DNA of 64,000 nucleotides from Chloroflexota bacterium (GTDB lineage: Bacteria; Chloroflexota; UBA11872). Under the pieces are notes generated by a model. That model ran no database searches. It had not been told where the DNA came from and saw only the letters and a list, made by a program, of their open reading frames with translations. How positions within the stretch are numbered: position 1 is the first letter of the stretch; each line of letters begins with the position of its first letter. The stretch covers positions 232,058 through 296,057 of the forward strand of contig JAPOVQ010000035.1 of the NCBI GenBank assembly GCA_026708035.1, read 5' to 3'. The translations under genes and the position numbers were made by a program. Positions 49,861 through 59,120 of this stretch are shown piece after piece.

Positions 49861-50643
49861 ATGCAAATCACCGTAGTTGAATGTGATTGGGGAGGTTCCA
49901 GAACTACCGACATTGGAGCTTTGTTGGCGGATGTCGCATGTCACCTTTTTCGACCATTCAGGATCTTACCAACAGGAAGTATCCTCGTAGAGGCAACGAA
50001 CTGTCCGGACGACAGTCCCAAAGTCCTCTTCCGTTCTTCTACGAGAGATCCCTTCCGAATCCAGCTTTCAGCGCGGGGCACACACTGGAGCCAATTCGCA
50101 TTTCAGTTCTCGCACGAACTCTGCCACGTCCTTTCTGACTACGAGCGACTACGAGTTAGTCAAAACCGATGGTTTCACGAGTCGCTTTGTGAACTGGCTT
50201 CGATTTTCACCATTCGTCGTATGGCTGAAATATGGCCCGTGCGGCCCCCGTTTCCGAATTGGGCCGGGTACGCCAATTCTCTCACCAGTTACGCTGCGGA
50301 TCGCGTCGCTATAGCGAAAAGACAAGTTCCCGCGGGAGTGGCCCTTTCGACATGGATACAGTCAGAGGAGGAAAGTCTACGCGCCAACTGTATTCAAAGG
50401 CACAAGAATCTGGCGGTCGCATACTCCCTGTTGCCGATCTTCGAACGTGAACCTGCCGTCTGGAATGCGATCCGCCGACTGCCGGAATCTTCGGCAATGT
50501 TCAAAGAATACTTGCTCGAATGGTTCGAGAGCGTCGAGCCTACTGACAAGCCGATGTTGTCGCTTGTCTTGGACGCTTTGAATTTGCCAGATTATGCGCT
50601 CTCACCAAAAGCAGTCGATGCGTTGATTCGAGCGGCAGAATAA
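49861..50643 (+). CDS. Putative zinc metallopeptidase (HExxH protein)
   Basis: 260 residues from the ATG at 49861; no clear ribosome site is visible. The central SHELCHVLSDYE contains HExxH at 85-89. About 18 residues later WFHESLCELASIF offers a Glu third ligand, as in gluzincins. The rest is helical and I do not recognise the family. There is no signal peptide, so it probably acts inside the cell. It is AT-richer than the chromosomal genes and sits between two direct copies of the HTH element. A defence-linked protease is a reasonable guess, not more. Confidence 0.72.
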   Translation: MQITVVECDWGGSRTTDIGALLADVACHLFRPFRILPTGSILVEATNCPDDSPKVLFRSSTRDPFRIQLSARGTHWSQFAFQFSHELCHVLSDYERLRVSQNRWFHESLCELASIFTIRRMAEIWPVRPPFPNWAGYANSLTSYAADRVAIAKRQVPAGVALSTWIQSEEESLRANCIQRHKNLAVAYSLLPIFEREPAVWNAIRRLPESSAMFKEYLLEWFESVEPTDKPMLSLVLDALNLPDYALSPKAVDALIRAAE

Positions 50644-50756
50644 AGTCACTATCACCAATTGCTGACTTGCAGTTCCCGGGGAAATCGCAGACCGGGGTCG
50701 TTCAGTTGTTGTCCCATTGGACCGCCCCGCGGAACCCGAATAATCTGTCCATGCAC

Positions 50757-51404
50757 TTAGAAGAACCGCGGGAAAAACTGCCGCGTTTGAGCGACGCCAA
50801 ACCTGTTACGGCATCGAGGCCGATTTACAGGCCGTTGCCCCCTTCTTGGAGCAATGGCATGGAAATTCTACGTTATTTCGAGGGGAATTCCGCCTGTGCC
50901 AGTGCCAGGAACTCGCGGGTCATAGCCTCAACCGCGGGTCGCCGGTACGCGGCCCAGAGATGCTGGCGGCTCCGAAGTCCCACGCGCGCCGCAATGGCGG
51001 CCATCGGTTGGCCCTCGCAATAGAGCTGCAGAGCCAACACTTGCCGCGGCGTCAGGACCGCCGATGCGTGCACCGTCGCTTGCTGGAGGAGCGCACGAGC
51101 CGCATGAACGTCGGCGAAGGCGCTTCGTGGGAAGCGCTGGCGTGCCAGGCGTCTCACTCCGGGAAGGCCAACGAGGGCCAAATCGAGCAAAAGATAGCCG
51201 TCCGCGCGATGGCGCAAGGCATCGTCGACTCAGCGGTAGTACGCAGCAAATGACCGCCGGCCGCGACGTGCCGCATGGCGGGCATGCCGCCATCGTGCAG
51301 TTGGTATCGCAGCGGTCTCGGGCATCCGCCGACTCCGGTGAAACGAGAAGAATGGCCTCAGGATGCCGACGCAGCGCTCCAGCGGAAAGGAAGGATTCCA
51401 TTAG
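50757..51404 (-). mobile_element. ~640-bp repeated HTH element, copy 3
   Basis: Starts CTTAGAAGAACCGCGGGAAA and ends GAAAGGAAGGATTCC. It is very similar to copy 2 in the end region. Its gene is interrupted, so this copy would depend on another for any protein function. Confidence 0.62.
50873..51300 (-). pseudogene. HTH protein of the repeated element, copy 3 (nonsense-interrupted)
   Basis: The frame keeps RRGRRSFAAYYR and DDALRHRADGYLLLDLALVG but reads TGA (51230-51232) where copies 1 and 2 have TGG for the Trp of YRWVDD. The C-terminal 114 residues, including the HTH LTPRQVLALQLYCEGQPMAA, are open and otherwise intact. A single G-to-A change would explain the stop. Unless this lineage reads TGA as Trp, the gene is broken. 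Confidence 0.7.
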
Positions 51405-52384
51405 GTCGGGGGACGGGACGTCGCCGGCTATCCCCTCGATGAGCGCAGTCTTCGGACTTCGATCCCGCTCCAACGTCGAGACTTACCCTGCCGGTCCCTG
51501 GTAAAGCGACAGCCAGCGTCCGCCATCTGTGATTGCGGATTGGCGGGTGGCAACCAGAGATAGACAAGTCCCTCACTAGGTGCAGACTCTGAGGACGTGC
51601 CACGCTGAGCCATACGTTGCACTGCCCGGGGCAGTCAATCCCCACATCCTGGAACCACGACGCTCCTCCTTCCGCCCATCCGTGGACTGTCAAGGCCCGC
51701 CGCGTCCCAACGCCGGCGGGCCACGAACCACCATGCGGTGTCACTCTCGCCGGCGGCTCGAATCCCCTGACAACGAAGCCTGACGCCCCGAGCAACGTCC
51801 CACCGCTCGGGCGTCTTGACACCGTCGACGCGCACGACCTCCCAGCGCGTCGTCGTCCTACTCGTGACGCGGACGACCTTCTGGCGTCCGGTCGCACTAG
51901 TCAGTGCCGCAGGCCCGCGTAAATTGCTTGCTGCGCGGGATATGCGGTACCCCCAGCATGCAGCTTCGGTCGAGGATGGCTATCCAGGATTCCGCTACTC
52001 ACGAGCATTCCGCGAATGACCGAAAGCGCCGCCGACCGACACGTGAACGCCGCCGATGGTCGGTACGGCGGCGCAGTTGGAGGCGTGATGCAGGCCCAGC
52101 CGGCACGATGCGGGTCCACCGGTCATGGAGTCATACACGTCCCGGTCACAGCCACAGGGCTCCGCCGCACGTCGAAGAGCTCGCACCGTGTGTCCTCGTC
52201 CCAGGCTACGGTTGAGAGCGGGACACGCCGGCGGTGCTGACGGCACCAGCCGAGCCGATGCCCAGGTCAGACCTGCTCGGCGACGAGACTCGACCGGCGC
52301 GAGGGTCGGCCGCCTGATTCCGGGGCTGTCCGGCGCCCGACGCAGGCGTGCCAGCCGCAGTGATGCGACAGGGATACCTGCGGG
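51405..52384. other. Degenerate or non-coding stretch
   Basis: About 980 bases with no recognisable product. Open frames on both strands are short, Arg/Pro-rich and without ribosome sites. The high GC differs from the AT-richer island genes around it, which suggests decayed chromosomal or transposed DNA. Confidence 0.45.
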
Positions 52385-52431
52385 TGGCGCAAGTTTGGCG
52401 CGAGTTGTGGCGCAAGTTCTGACGCAAGCTC
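52385..52431. repeat. Four tandem ~12-bp units (TGGCGCAAGTTN)
   Basis: TGGCGCAAGTT, TGGCGCGAGTTG, TGGCGCAAGTTC and TGACGCAAGCTC follow each other at 52385-52431. They begin right after the stop of a gene fragment on the minus strand. They could be a decayed coding repeat or short iterons. Confidence 0.7.
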
Positions 52432-52604
52432 AGTCCGCGCCGCCTGCCAGAACGTATTCCACGCGGTTCGTGCGTCCCCGGCGCCGCAGCACGACCTTGT
52501 TGGACGAGCACATGGAGATCCCGTTGCAGGGTGCGGTGCGGGGTTTCCGGACAGCGGTCTTGAAAGTCGGCGAATGTCAGCCATGAGCTCAGGGCACCAC
52601 TTGC
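52430..52604 (-). pseudogene. C-terminal HTH fragment of an unidentified protein
   Basis: The minus strand gives LSSWLTFADFQDRCPETPHR then TLQRDLHVLVQQG. After a one-base shift it gives LRRRGRTNRVEYVLAGGAD and a stop. The pattern resembles the winged-helix tail seen in Fic-like or divergent-ATPase proteins. The main domain is missing, so this is a truncated, frameshifted remnant. Confidence 0.5.
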
Positions 52605-52625
52605 CACCATCAAGGGTCCCTCATC

Positions 52626-54004
52626 CACGGTGCTTGACTCGTCCGCAGACCTGGACCCCGCCGTGGTGCGCCAGTTCTTCTGCACAACAGGAGACTAGGC
52701 CGACCACATGCACGCGCTGGTCGCCGACCTGCTGGACTTGGCCCGCATCGAAACGAGCAAGCTGGCGGTCAGCCCCGGACCCGCTGAGGCTGCCGTGCTG
52801 GTCGACCGGGCGAGAAACGCCGTCACCGGCGCAGGGGGGCAGGAATAACCTCGACATCGATCGGGACCTGCCCTCCGTAATATCGGACACGCGGCGTTTC
52901 GCCCATGTGCCGGTCAACCTGCTGTCCAAAGCGGTCAGGCTCTCCTCCGAGTCATCGCTCATCAGGGTGGCCGCCGTGCGGGATGACGTTCACGTCGAGG
53001 TCTCGGTGGCCGACCAGGGGCGGGGGATACCCGCCGAGGACCTGCCGGGGCTGTTCAGGAGGTTCTCCCGTAGAGAGGACCGCGACACGGCGGGGGACAC
53101 CGGCCTGGGCCTGGCCATCTGCAAGGGGATAGTCGAGGCCCACGGGGGCCGCATTCATGCCGAGAGCGACGGGCCGGGCCTGGGTGCCCGGTTCGTCTTC
53201 ACCCTGCCGGTGGTGCAGGAGAGGGAACCGGCCCGTCGGCCCGCCCGCTCCCAGGACGGCCCGCAGTCGGCGGGAACGGTGCTGGTGGTGGACGACGCCC
53301 CCCTGGTGCTCCGCTCTGTCAGCGACGCCCTCGCGACGGCGGGCTTCCATGCGGTGGAGACGGCGGACCCTGAGGAGGCGCTGTCGCTGATGGCGGAGCA
53401 CAGCCCCCGCCTCGCCCTGCTGGACCTGGTGCTGCCGGAGCAGGACGGCGAAGAGCTGATGGGGGGTATTCTGGCAGTCTCTCGCATCCCGGTAATCTTC
53501 CTGTCGGCCTACGGCTGGAACGAGACGGTGGCCAGGCTCCTGGAGAAAGGGGCGTCGGACCACATCGCCAAGCCCTTCTCTCCTGCGGAGCTGGTGGCCA
53601 GGGTGCGGGCCGCCCTGCGCCGGTTCGGGGAACCCGCCATCCCTGCGCCGGAGGAGCCCTTCGTGCTGGGCGACCTGATCATCGACTACGGCGCGCGCAG
53701 GGTGACGGTCTCAGGCAACACGGCAGAGCTGACGCCAACCGAGTTCGATCTGTTGGCAGCGCTGTCGATGGAGGCCGGCCGGGTGGTGACCCACGAGCGG
53801 CTGCTGAGGCGGGTGTGGAGTCCGGGCAAGCCGGGGAACCTGCGGGTGCTGTACCCCGACCTGATGCACCTGCGCCAGAAGCTGGGCGATGACGCTGCCA
53901 ACCCCACCTACATCTTCGCCGAACCCCGCGTCGACTACCGGATGCCGAACATGGAGGGGGAGGGAAAACGGAGACATAAATTAATTCGAAAGAAACGTAG
54001 TTGA
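52626..54004 (+). pseudogene. Hybrid histidine kinase / receiver / winged-helix protein, 5'-truncated and disrupted
   Basis: The first part reads SSADLDPAVVRQFF, an in-frame TAG, then DHMHALVADLLDLARIETSK. A frameshift in a G-run (~52,833-52,838) moves into NNLDIDRDLPSVISDTRRFA. The rest is open: the HATPase (VADQGRGIPAEDLPGLFRRF, DTGLGLAICKGIVEAHGG), a receiver with VLVVDDAP and the phospho-Asp in LLDLVLPEQDG, and an OmpR-type winged helix (LTPTEFDLLAALSMEAGRVV) to LRQKLGDDAANPTY. The sensor domain is missing. The layout, kinase fused to its own DNA-binding regulator, is unusual. The piece from ~52,840 may still be expressed. Confidence 0.82.
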
Positions 54005-54307
54005 AGGGAAACGTCCGGATGAAGGTATCCACAGTGTCGGAATTCCTAGAATGTCTAGATGTTGAAAGAGCCAGCCCACCTGACTGTGCTTCACGGGATG
54101 CAGACACGCGAGACATGACAGAGTTTTATCGGCGAATTGACGACGGACTACAATCTATACTGTCCCCATGAGGGGATAGAGGCAAGACGCCGCTGTTTAG
54201 GAGCTGGCGCGAGGTAGGGGAGAAGGTAAGATCAATCAATTCCCCCCGGCGTCCCAACTGGCGCACCAGAGACGACAGACTTGTTCGCCCCGGAAAGGAG
54301 ATGCAGC
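54005..54307. other. AT-richer intergenic region
   Basis: No gene is seen. The base composition drops sharply in GC here, marking a change from the disrupted kinase to the next AT-richer gene. Confidence 0.45.
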
Positions 54308-55090
54308 ATGACCATGTCTAACATGGCGGATTGGCCAGGTGGTCAGAGTGACCCAAGAATGTTGAAAGACGCGTATGCACGGATTGACCAAGCCAAGCTC
54401 AATATGGAAATCCTGAGTGCCGAGATCAGTAATTTGGGAAAGCAGACTATAGAGAAAATGATCGGTGGGTGGTCTGAAGAGAGGAATAGTTTTGAAATAA
54501 ACTTGCCCCCCGCAGAATTAGCCTTTGAAGGCAGAGTTCCCTCCTCCGTACAGGCAAAATGCAGCAGTATCATCGAGGACATGCACGCTGCCCTCGACTA
54601 CGGAATTATGCGAGTGGCCGAATTCGTAAATCCCAATATGACAAAGTCAGAGCGGCGACGCGTTCAGTTCATAATTGCTAAAGACCAATCTAGTTTCAAC
54701 GCACAAATGAGGAGCCGCCTAGCATTCCTGGGGCAGGACATCAAAAGCTGGATGGAATTGCGGCAACCCTATCAAGGGAATGAAGCCATAGAATTTATAG
54801 GACGCATGAGTGGGGTTTCAAAACACCAGAACCTGCCTGTAGTAAAGCACGCCCCACAGTCTCACATAGAGCTTCGCAAGGACAAAGACAGGGAGGTTTA
54901 TGAAGACAGAGGCTGGTGGATATTCCCTGTAGACAGGGGGCATATGTTTGTCACCCGTGTTCTCAAGAGCCAGCTAGTCATCGACGAGAAGTACGATGCA
55001 CTGGTGGTTCTACCAATTTGCATTGATTATGTAGAAAGTCTCGTAAACGACCTAGAGCAGTATCTTCGCACTGTAAACCCGTCCACCTAG
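54308..55090 (+). CDS. Hypothetical protein, helical, HEPN-like pattern possible
   Basis: 260 residues from the ATG at 54308, seven bases after AAGGAG. It is much AT-richer than the chromosomal genes to the left. The N-terminal half is helical (YARIDQAKLNMEILSAEISN) and contains CSSIIEDMHAALDYGIMRVA, which resembles the LDH helices of HEPN-type hypothetical proteins. The C-terminal half is a beta-rich domain (GWWIFPVDRGHMFVTRVL) ending in an amphipathic helix. I do not recognise the family. No neighbour on its strand is close enough to form an operon. Confidence 0.7.
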   Translation: MTMSNMADWPGGQSDPRMLKDAYARIDQAKLNMEILSAEISNLGKQTIEKMIGGWSEERNSFEINLPPAELAFEGRVPSSVQAKCSSIIEDMHAALDYGIMRVAEFVNPNMTKSERRRVQFIIAKDQSSFNAQMRSRLAFLGQDIKSWMELRQPYQGNEAIEFIGRMSGVSKHQNLPVVKHAPQSHIELRKDKDREVYEDRGWWIFPVDRGHMFVTRVLKSQLVIDEKYDALVVLPICIDYVESLVNDLEQYLRTVNPST

Positions 55091-55346
55091 GTCCACGCTA
55101 TGAGATCGCCCGCCTGCATTTCAACGTGAGCCCGCAAAATTGAGTCTTGCCTACACGCTGACGGAGCGCCGACAATGGGGACAAGGGTGGTCCTGCCCGC
55201 TGGCGCTGCAATGGACCATCCTGGAGAAACGAGCGGCCCTCCAACCCGATGGGCGGAGGCTCGTACAGGGCTATCCGGGGCTGACAGGCCCTTCTTTAGA
55301 TCAGGACCTCCCAGCCAATAGTTCGCAAATCGGTACGCCTTAGCCC

Positions 55347-55445
55347 ACCAAGCTGGACAAAATCAAGAACCTTCACGCTGAGGTTCGTCCTGAACCTGTA
55401 GCGAGAGGGCTTGCCCCCGTGCGTGTGGGGATCACATCACGTTTC
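55347..55445 (+). repeat. ~100-bp direct repeat, left copy
   Basis: ACCAAGCTGGACAAAATCAA through CGAGAGGGCTTGCCCCCGTG to GGATCACATCACG is nearly the same as 57293-57395. The two copies flank a 1.9-kb segment with two genes. They look like the ends of a moved or duplicated unit. Confidence 0.8.
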
Positions 55446-55863
55446 CGTCGGGCAGTCCGCGTGCCTGGACGAGGCTGCCCCCGAGGGTGCCGCGCCGCGG
55501 GTCGACCTGATCGCCAGCGGTGCCCTGTGGGTGGGCTTTCAGGTGGCCAGCACCGACGAGCCAGGGGCGGCGACGTACGTGCGGTTCGAGGTGGCGGTGC
55601 GCGCGCAATCCGTCACGGCGCCTCCGGTGGTACACAGCTTCACCGTCTATGTGGACGGCACGGCCGTAGCCACGATCGAGGGCCGGCACGCCGTGCCGGC
55701 CCTCGACTGGACGGCGTTGGCGCTGACGGCGACGCCATTCACGCGCCGGTTGGTGGCGGGATTCTCGACCGTGGCCTTCCAGGTCAACTGGCCCCCGGCG
55801 AGATTGCAACTGGAGTGGTCGCGGGTGCGGCTATTCGTGGAGTACACGCCGACCCGGACGTAG
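55411..55863 (+). CDS. Hypothetical beta-rich protein, probably 5'-truncated
   Basis: About 150 residues if read from a TTG at 55411, which falls inside the direct repeat, so the original start is probably lost. The sequence is beta-rich with no Lys (WVGFQVASTDEPGAATYVRF, VVHSFTVYVDGTAVATIEGR, RLQLEWSRVRLFVEYTP). The high GC differs from the AT-richer neighbours. It resembles a surface or structural module. No function is assigned. Confidence 0.5.
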   Translation: MPPCVWGSHHVSVGQSACLDEAAPEGAAPRVDLIASGALWVGFQVASTDEPGAATYVRFEVAVRAQSVTAPPVVHSFTVYVDGTAVATIEGRHAVPALDWTALALTATPFTRRLVAGFSTVAFQVNWPPARLQLEWSRVRLFVEYTPTRT

Positions 55864-56436
55864 ATGCACCGGGTGCCGCCGAAGGCGCCGAAGGTGGCGC
55901 GGCAGCAAATCGTTGCCACGCAGACCGAGACCTGCGGCGTGGTTACGCGGGCGAACGCCCGTGCCACGAACGCTGCGGCGTCTCGAGGACTCGGCTGGCA
56001 GGCGAACCCCAAACGGCCGAGTGTCCCGTGGTGCGGTACCATGGGCCTTGAATGTGTCATCCGCGGCCTGGGCCGGCAGGACGACCGCGGAGGCTTGCCG
56101 ACTCTCGCTGGCTTCCTATGGGCGGCGAAGCTCCCTCGCGCTCCCACGGTCCCGGATCCTGTCCAGACCTGACGCCTCGTGGACTGGCGTTGGGGGACAT
56201 GGTGAATACTTCGGCTGGCTCTCGCAGGTCCACCATGCTCAGATCGTCGGTCAGAATGCAGATCGCCCAGCGGCCATCGGTGGGCGTGGGCCGAAAGGCG
56301 ACGGGCCTGCCACCAGGCTGGAACTGCCGGCCCTGGAACGACACTCAGCCGCCCGCCTAGACTGTCCTAGTCCCGAGACCTATCGACGGGTGATAGCATC
56401 GTTTGGTTCAAGAAGCTCGGATTCGTGGAGTAAGCG
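55864..56436. other. Region without a convincing gene
   Basis: 573 bases. Short high-GC frames on both strands lack ribosome sites and family features. A ribosome site (GGAG) for the next gene lies just before 56437. Confidence 0.45.
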
Positions 56437-57273
56437 ATGCTCTTCACGTGCCTACCACCCGCTGGGCCTTGCGAGTGGCGAGAACTCGCACCCTTCGTAG
56501 TTGCCTACAACGAGCGGTACGGCACATCGTATTTTCGATCACAGTGCCTGGATGTGGAGATACGGGACAGACCTGCACCGGAAGTGCTTCTGAAGGCTCA
56601 AGGTGAACCCCCTATGGTGATCGAGCGCAAGTCGATTGTTTGGCCGCCAGAAGAGCATCTCGCCAATCATAGGAACGAGCACAACCTGTCGGAGTATTTT
56701 TCGGAGGCGCTACGGTCGTACGGAGATGCTTTTTCGAAGTCGCTGTATCAGCTGTCAGTCCGAGAATCGTCCTTGCATGGCCGAATGGACCGGGATGTTG
56801 CAGCCATTGCGAGCTCCATCGCCGGAGACATTGCATCACATGCCGACGAAGCGAGATCATACGGTGGCCTTGCTAGATCTTCGCCAATTCCCTGGAACTT
56901 TCGTCCTCTGCGCAAATGGGAGAGAGATGAAGCTACTCCCACCCGCGGCATTGAGGTCGTCATTGTCGGAAGTACTGAGGATCGGGATCATGCTGAGATT
57001 TGCAGAAAACAAGCAGTAGCGATCGATGGGTTCTGCGAGGAGTTTGATAGGCAGGCTCGTGCTGCATCCAGGAAGTTTTCCGACTACTCCAACTGCCTGA
57101 GGTTTCTTTTGGTCCAGTTCTTTGGCGACCCTGAGTTTGGCCCGACCGACGAAGAAATCAAGACAATAGTTGCGTCTAGCCAACTGCCAAGAAATATTGA
57201 TCAAGTCTGGGTTGCCGACGAAAAATGGGTCAGCGCAGACGACTATGAGATCAAGTGGGTACGCATCGCGTAG
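56437..57273 (+). CDS. Hypothetical protein with a possible ExK nuclease motif
   Basis: 278 residues from the ATG at 56437, six bases after GGAG. The segment DVEIRDRPAPEVLL then PPMVIERKSIVWPPEEH puts an ExK next to an upstream acidic residue, as in PD-(D/E)xK nucleases. A mostly helical middle with many Arg/Asp pairs follows, then EDRDHAEICRKQAVAIDGFC. I do not recognise the family and the nuclease idea is weak. It sits between ~100-bp direct repeats and is AT-richer than chromosomal genes. Confidence 0.62.
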   Translation: MLFTCLPPAGPCEWRELAPFVVAYNERYGTSYFRSQCLDVEIRDRPAPEVLLKAQGEPPMVIERKSIVWPPEEHLANHRNEHNLSEYFSEALRSYGDAFSKSLYQLSVRESSLHGRMDRDVAAIASSIAGDIASHADEARSYGGLARSSPIPWNFRPLRKWERDEATPTRGIEVVIVGSTEDRDHAEICRKQAVAIDGFCEEFDRQARAASRKFSDYSNCLRFLLVQFFGDPEFGPTDEEIKTIVASSQLPRNIDQVWVADEKWVSADDYEIKWVRIA

Positions 57274-57292
57274 CACAAGTCTCATCATTCCT

Positions 57293-57395
57293 ACCAAGCT
57301 GGACAAAATCAAAAACCTTCACGCTGAGCTTCGTCCTCAACCTGTAGCGAGAGGGCTGACCCCCGCGCGCGTGGACATCACGTCTCGTCGCGGCG
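57293..57395 (+). repeat. ~100-bp direct repeat, right copy
   Basis: ACCAAGCTGGACAAAATCAA through GCGAGAGGGCTGACCCCCGC to GGACATCACGTC matches 55347-55445 with a few changes. See the left copy. Confidence 0.8.
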
Positions 57396-57468
57396 GGAGG
57401 CCAGCCAACCCGCCCCGTGCGGCGAATCAGGCACGATACGCCAGTCACGATAACGGGTACTGTCCACT

Positions 57469-57846
57469 TTAGACCTGTTGGGTCTGCTCGAATGTGGAGT
57501 CATCCGCGGCGCGGCTGGCTAATTGCCGCGAGGATGGAGAGACCCGAACATGGGAGCGGGCCAGCCGCGCTCCGGCGAACGTCAACGCCCGGGCGATTTG
57601 AGCCGAGTGCCAATCAGGGCTCCGCCAAGTCGATGCCAGTGTCGTCCAGGAGTCGCCAACTAGGGGGAAGCCGAAGCAACGCCACACGTTCTTGCCGTTG
57701 GACTCTAGAGCCTTGCAGTCGCTGCTGTGGCTCACGATCTGGGCGTCGATGAGCTCGACCTCGGGCAGTTCGTACGGGTCGCGTTGGCCAAGTCGGCCCC
57801 GGCGTCCGGACGGCGGTAGCAGACTCAGCATCCAGAGAGTGGTCAT
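57469..57846 (-). CDS. Small hypothetical protein
   Basis: 125 residues from the ATG at 57846, four bases after an excellent AGGAGG. Composition is mixed, with Ser and Arg frequent toward the C-terminus (ARLARSHVRVSPSSRQLASR). There is a central KALESNGKNVWRCFGFPLVG segment. No family, signal peptide or membrane helix is visible. It lies 260 bases downstream of the ParA gene on the same strand. Confidence 0.5.
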   Translation of the reverse strand: MTTLWMLSLLPPSGRRGRLGQRDPYELPEVELIDAQIVSHSSDCKALESNGKNVWRCFGFPLVGDSWTTLASTWRSPDWHSAQIARALTFAGARLARSHVRVSPSSRQLASRAADDSTFEQTQQV

Positions 57847-58106
57847 GTGACCTCCTGCTGCTTGGCAGCGTGGCATGAGGCTGCGGTTCTGGAGGCTTCG
57901 TCCTTAGTCGTTTGATGCGGTGATAAAGCGAACGAGCAAGTCTCCTTCTTCGGCGCGATGTCTGGCTGCGTTGGAGTTGGTGTGTGCAGCGATATGGGTC
58001 ACACCGTTTCGCTTGGCACACGGCCATCTGTGGCGGTTTGGTGTGAGGCATTGGGCGATGAGTGGCCTCATCCGGATCAAGAGCGGGTGAGGATGTTTAG
58101 ATGATC

Positions 58107-59120
58107 TCATACTAAGCCCGCCCTATTGATGATCAGTTTGGCAAGTTCTCTGAAGTCTTTACGCGCATCATTGACCGCAGCCGCGTGCCCGCCGATGGCA
58201 CCGTCGGCCGACGTGAGATCAAAGATTGGCTTGCGGTTCTCCTGCGCCATAGGTACTAGACTTCGGTAGTGCTTCACCGTCGCTAGGCACCGCTCATCGT
58301 TCTGTGGTGTGTCAGGAAACGGGCCATTGCTCTTACCCAATAGATTCTCTGCGTACGCCCTGGGCATCCGGTTGACCCATTTGACGTACGCCTTGACCGG
58401 ACGGCTTAGCCGGACGCTGTGCTGCTGGACTATGTATCCGATGGCTTCCATTCTTCCTTCAGGCAACGAGAATCTTGGTTCGTTCTCACTATTTTGCCAG
58501 TTGCGTTTTCGGATTAGCCAGTCCATGCGCCAGCGTTTGAGCGTTGGGCCGAGGTTGCGTAGACCTTGGAGCGAAAACAGGTCGGCGGCGAGTGGGACGA
58601 CGACATGGTCTGTGGCAATTAGAGCGGAGCGGTTGATTGCGCCGAGATTGGGGCCAACGTCCGCCAGAATGATGTCTGCGTCCATGTCATTTGCCCCACG
58701 CTGCATCACGGTCCAGAATGATGTCAGGATTCTGAATGGCCGATACAGATTGCTGGACCCGAGCGCGTTGGGCCACTCAGCCGAAAGCGTGTCCTCAAAG
58801 CCGGAGAGGGCAAGATCTCCTGGTATCAGCCTTAGGTCGGGCGTGATTTCCTGTAGCGCAGGTGGCAGCAAATCTCCCACTGCCAACAGGGGGGCCACGC
58901 ACTTGAAGATAGTCGTGCCGTGATCCCCACTCGCCCCATCCCACAAGGGTTCTACGCTCTCTTCATCGAGAAACGCGGCGGTGAGGTTTGCCTGTGGATC
59001 GAGGTCACAGGCGAGAACCCGGCGACCGGTTTGAGACAGAGTCCACGCCAAGTGGTAGACCAGCGAGGTCTTCCCAACACCGCCCTTGTTGTTAAAGAAC
59101 GTTAGAACTGGAACGCTCAT
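58107..59120 (-). CDS. ParA-family ATPase, coupled to an AlbA_2 protein
   Basis: 337 residues from the ATG at 59120. The deviant Walker A is intact (NNKGGVGKTS, 10-19), with LACDLDPQANLTAAFL as motif A' and IILADVGPNLGAINRSALIA as Walker B. A long C-terminal region with KRWRMDWLIRKRNWQNSENE and VKHYRSLVPMAQENRKPIFD is unlike plasmid ParA. The start overlaps the stop of the AlbA_2 gene by four bases (ATGA). No ParB or centromere-like repeats are near. This points to a non-partition role, possibly defence. Confidence 0.88.
   Translation of the reverse strand: MSVPVLTFFNNKGGVGKTSLVYHLAWTLSQTGRRVLACDLDPQANLTAAFLDEESVEPLWDGASGDHGTTIFKCVAPLLAVGDLLPPALQEITPDLRLIPGDLALSGFEDTLSAEWPNALGSSNLYRPFRILTSFWTVMQRGANDMDADIILADVGPNLGAINRSALIATDHVVVPLAADLFSLQGLRNLGPTLKRWRMDWLIRKRNWQNSENEPRFSLPEGRMEAIGYIVQQHSVRLSRPVKAYVKWVNRMPRAYAENLLGKSNGPFPDTPQNDERCLATVKHYRSLVPMAQENRKPIFDLTSADGAIGGHAAAVNDARKDFRELAKLIINRAGLV

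Noticed and set aside
58107..59120. ParA gene as a sign of a plasmid or replication origin
   Set aside because: No parB, parS-like repeats, DnaA boxes or replication gene are present, and it is coupled to an AlbA_2 gene.
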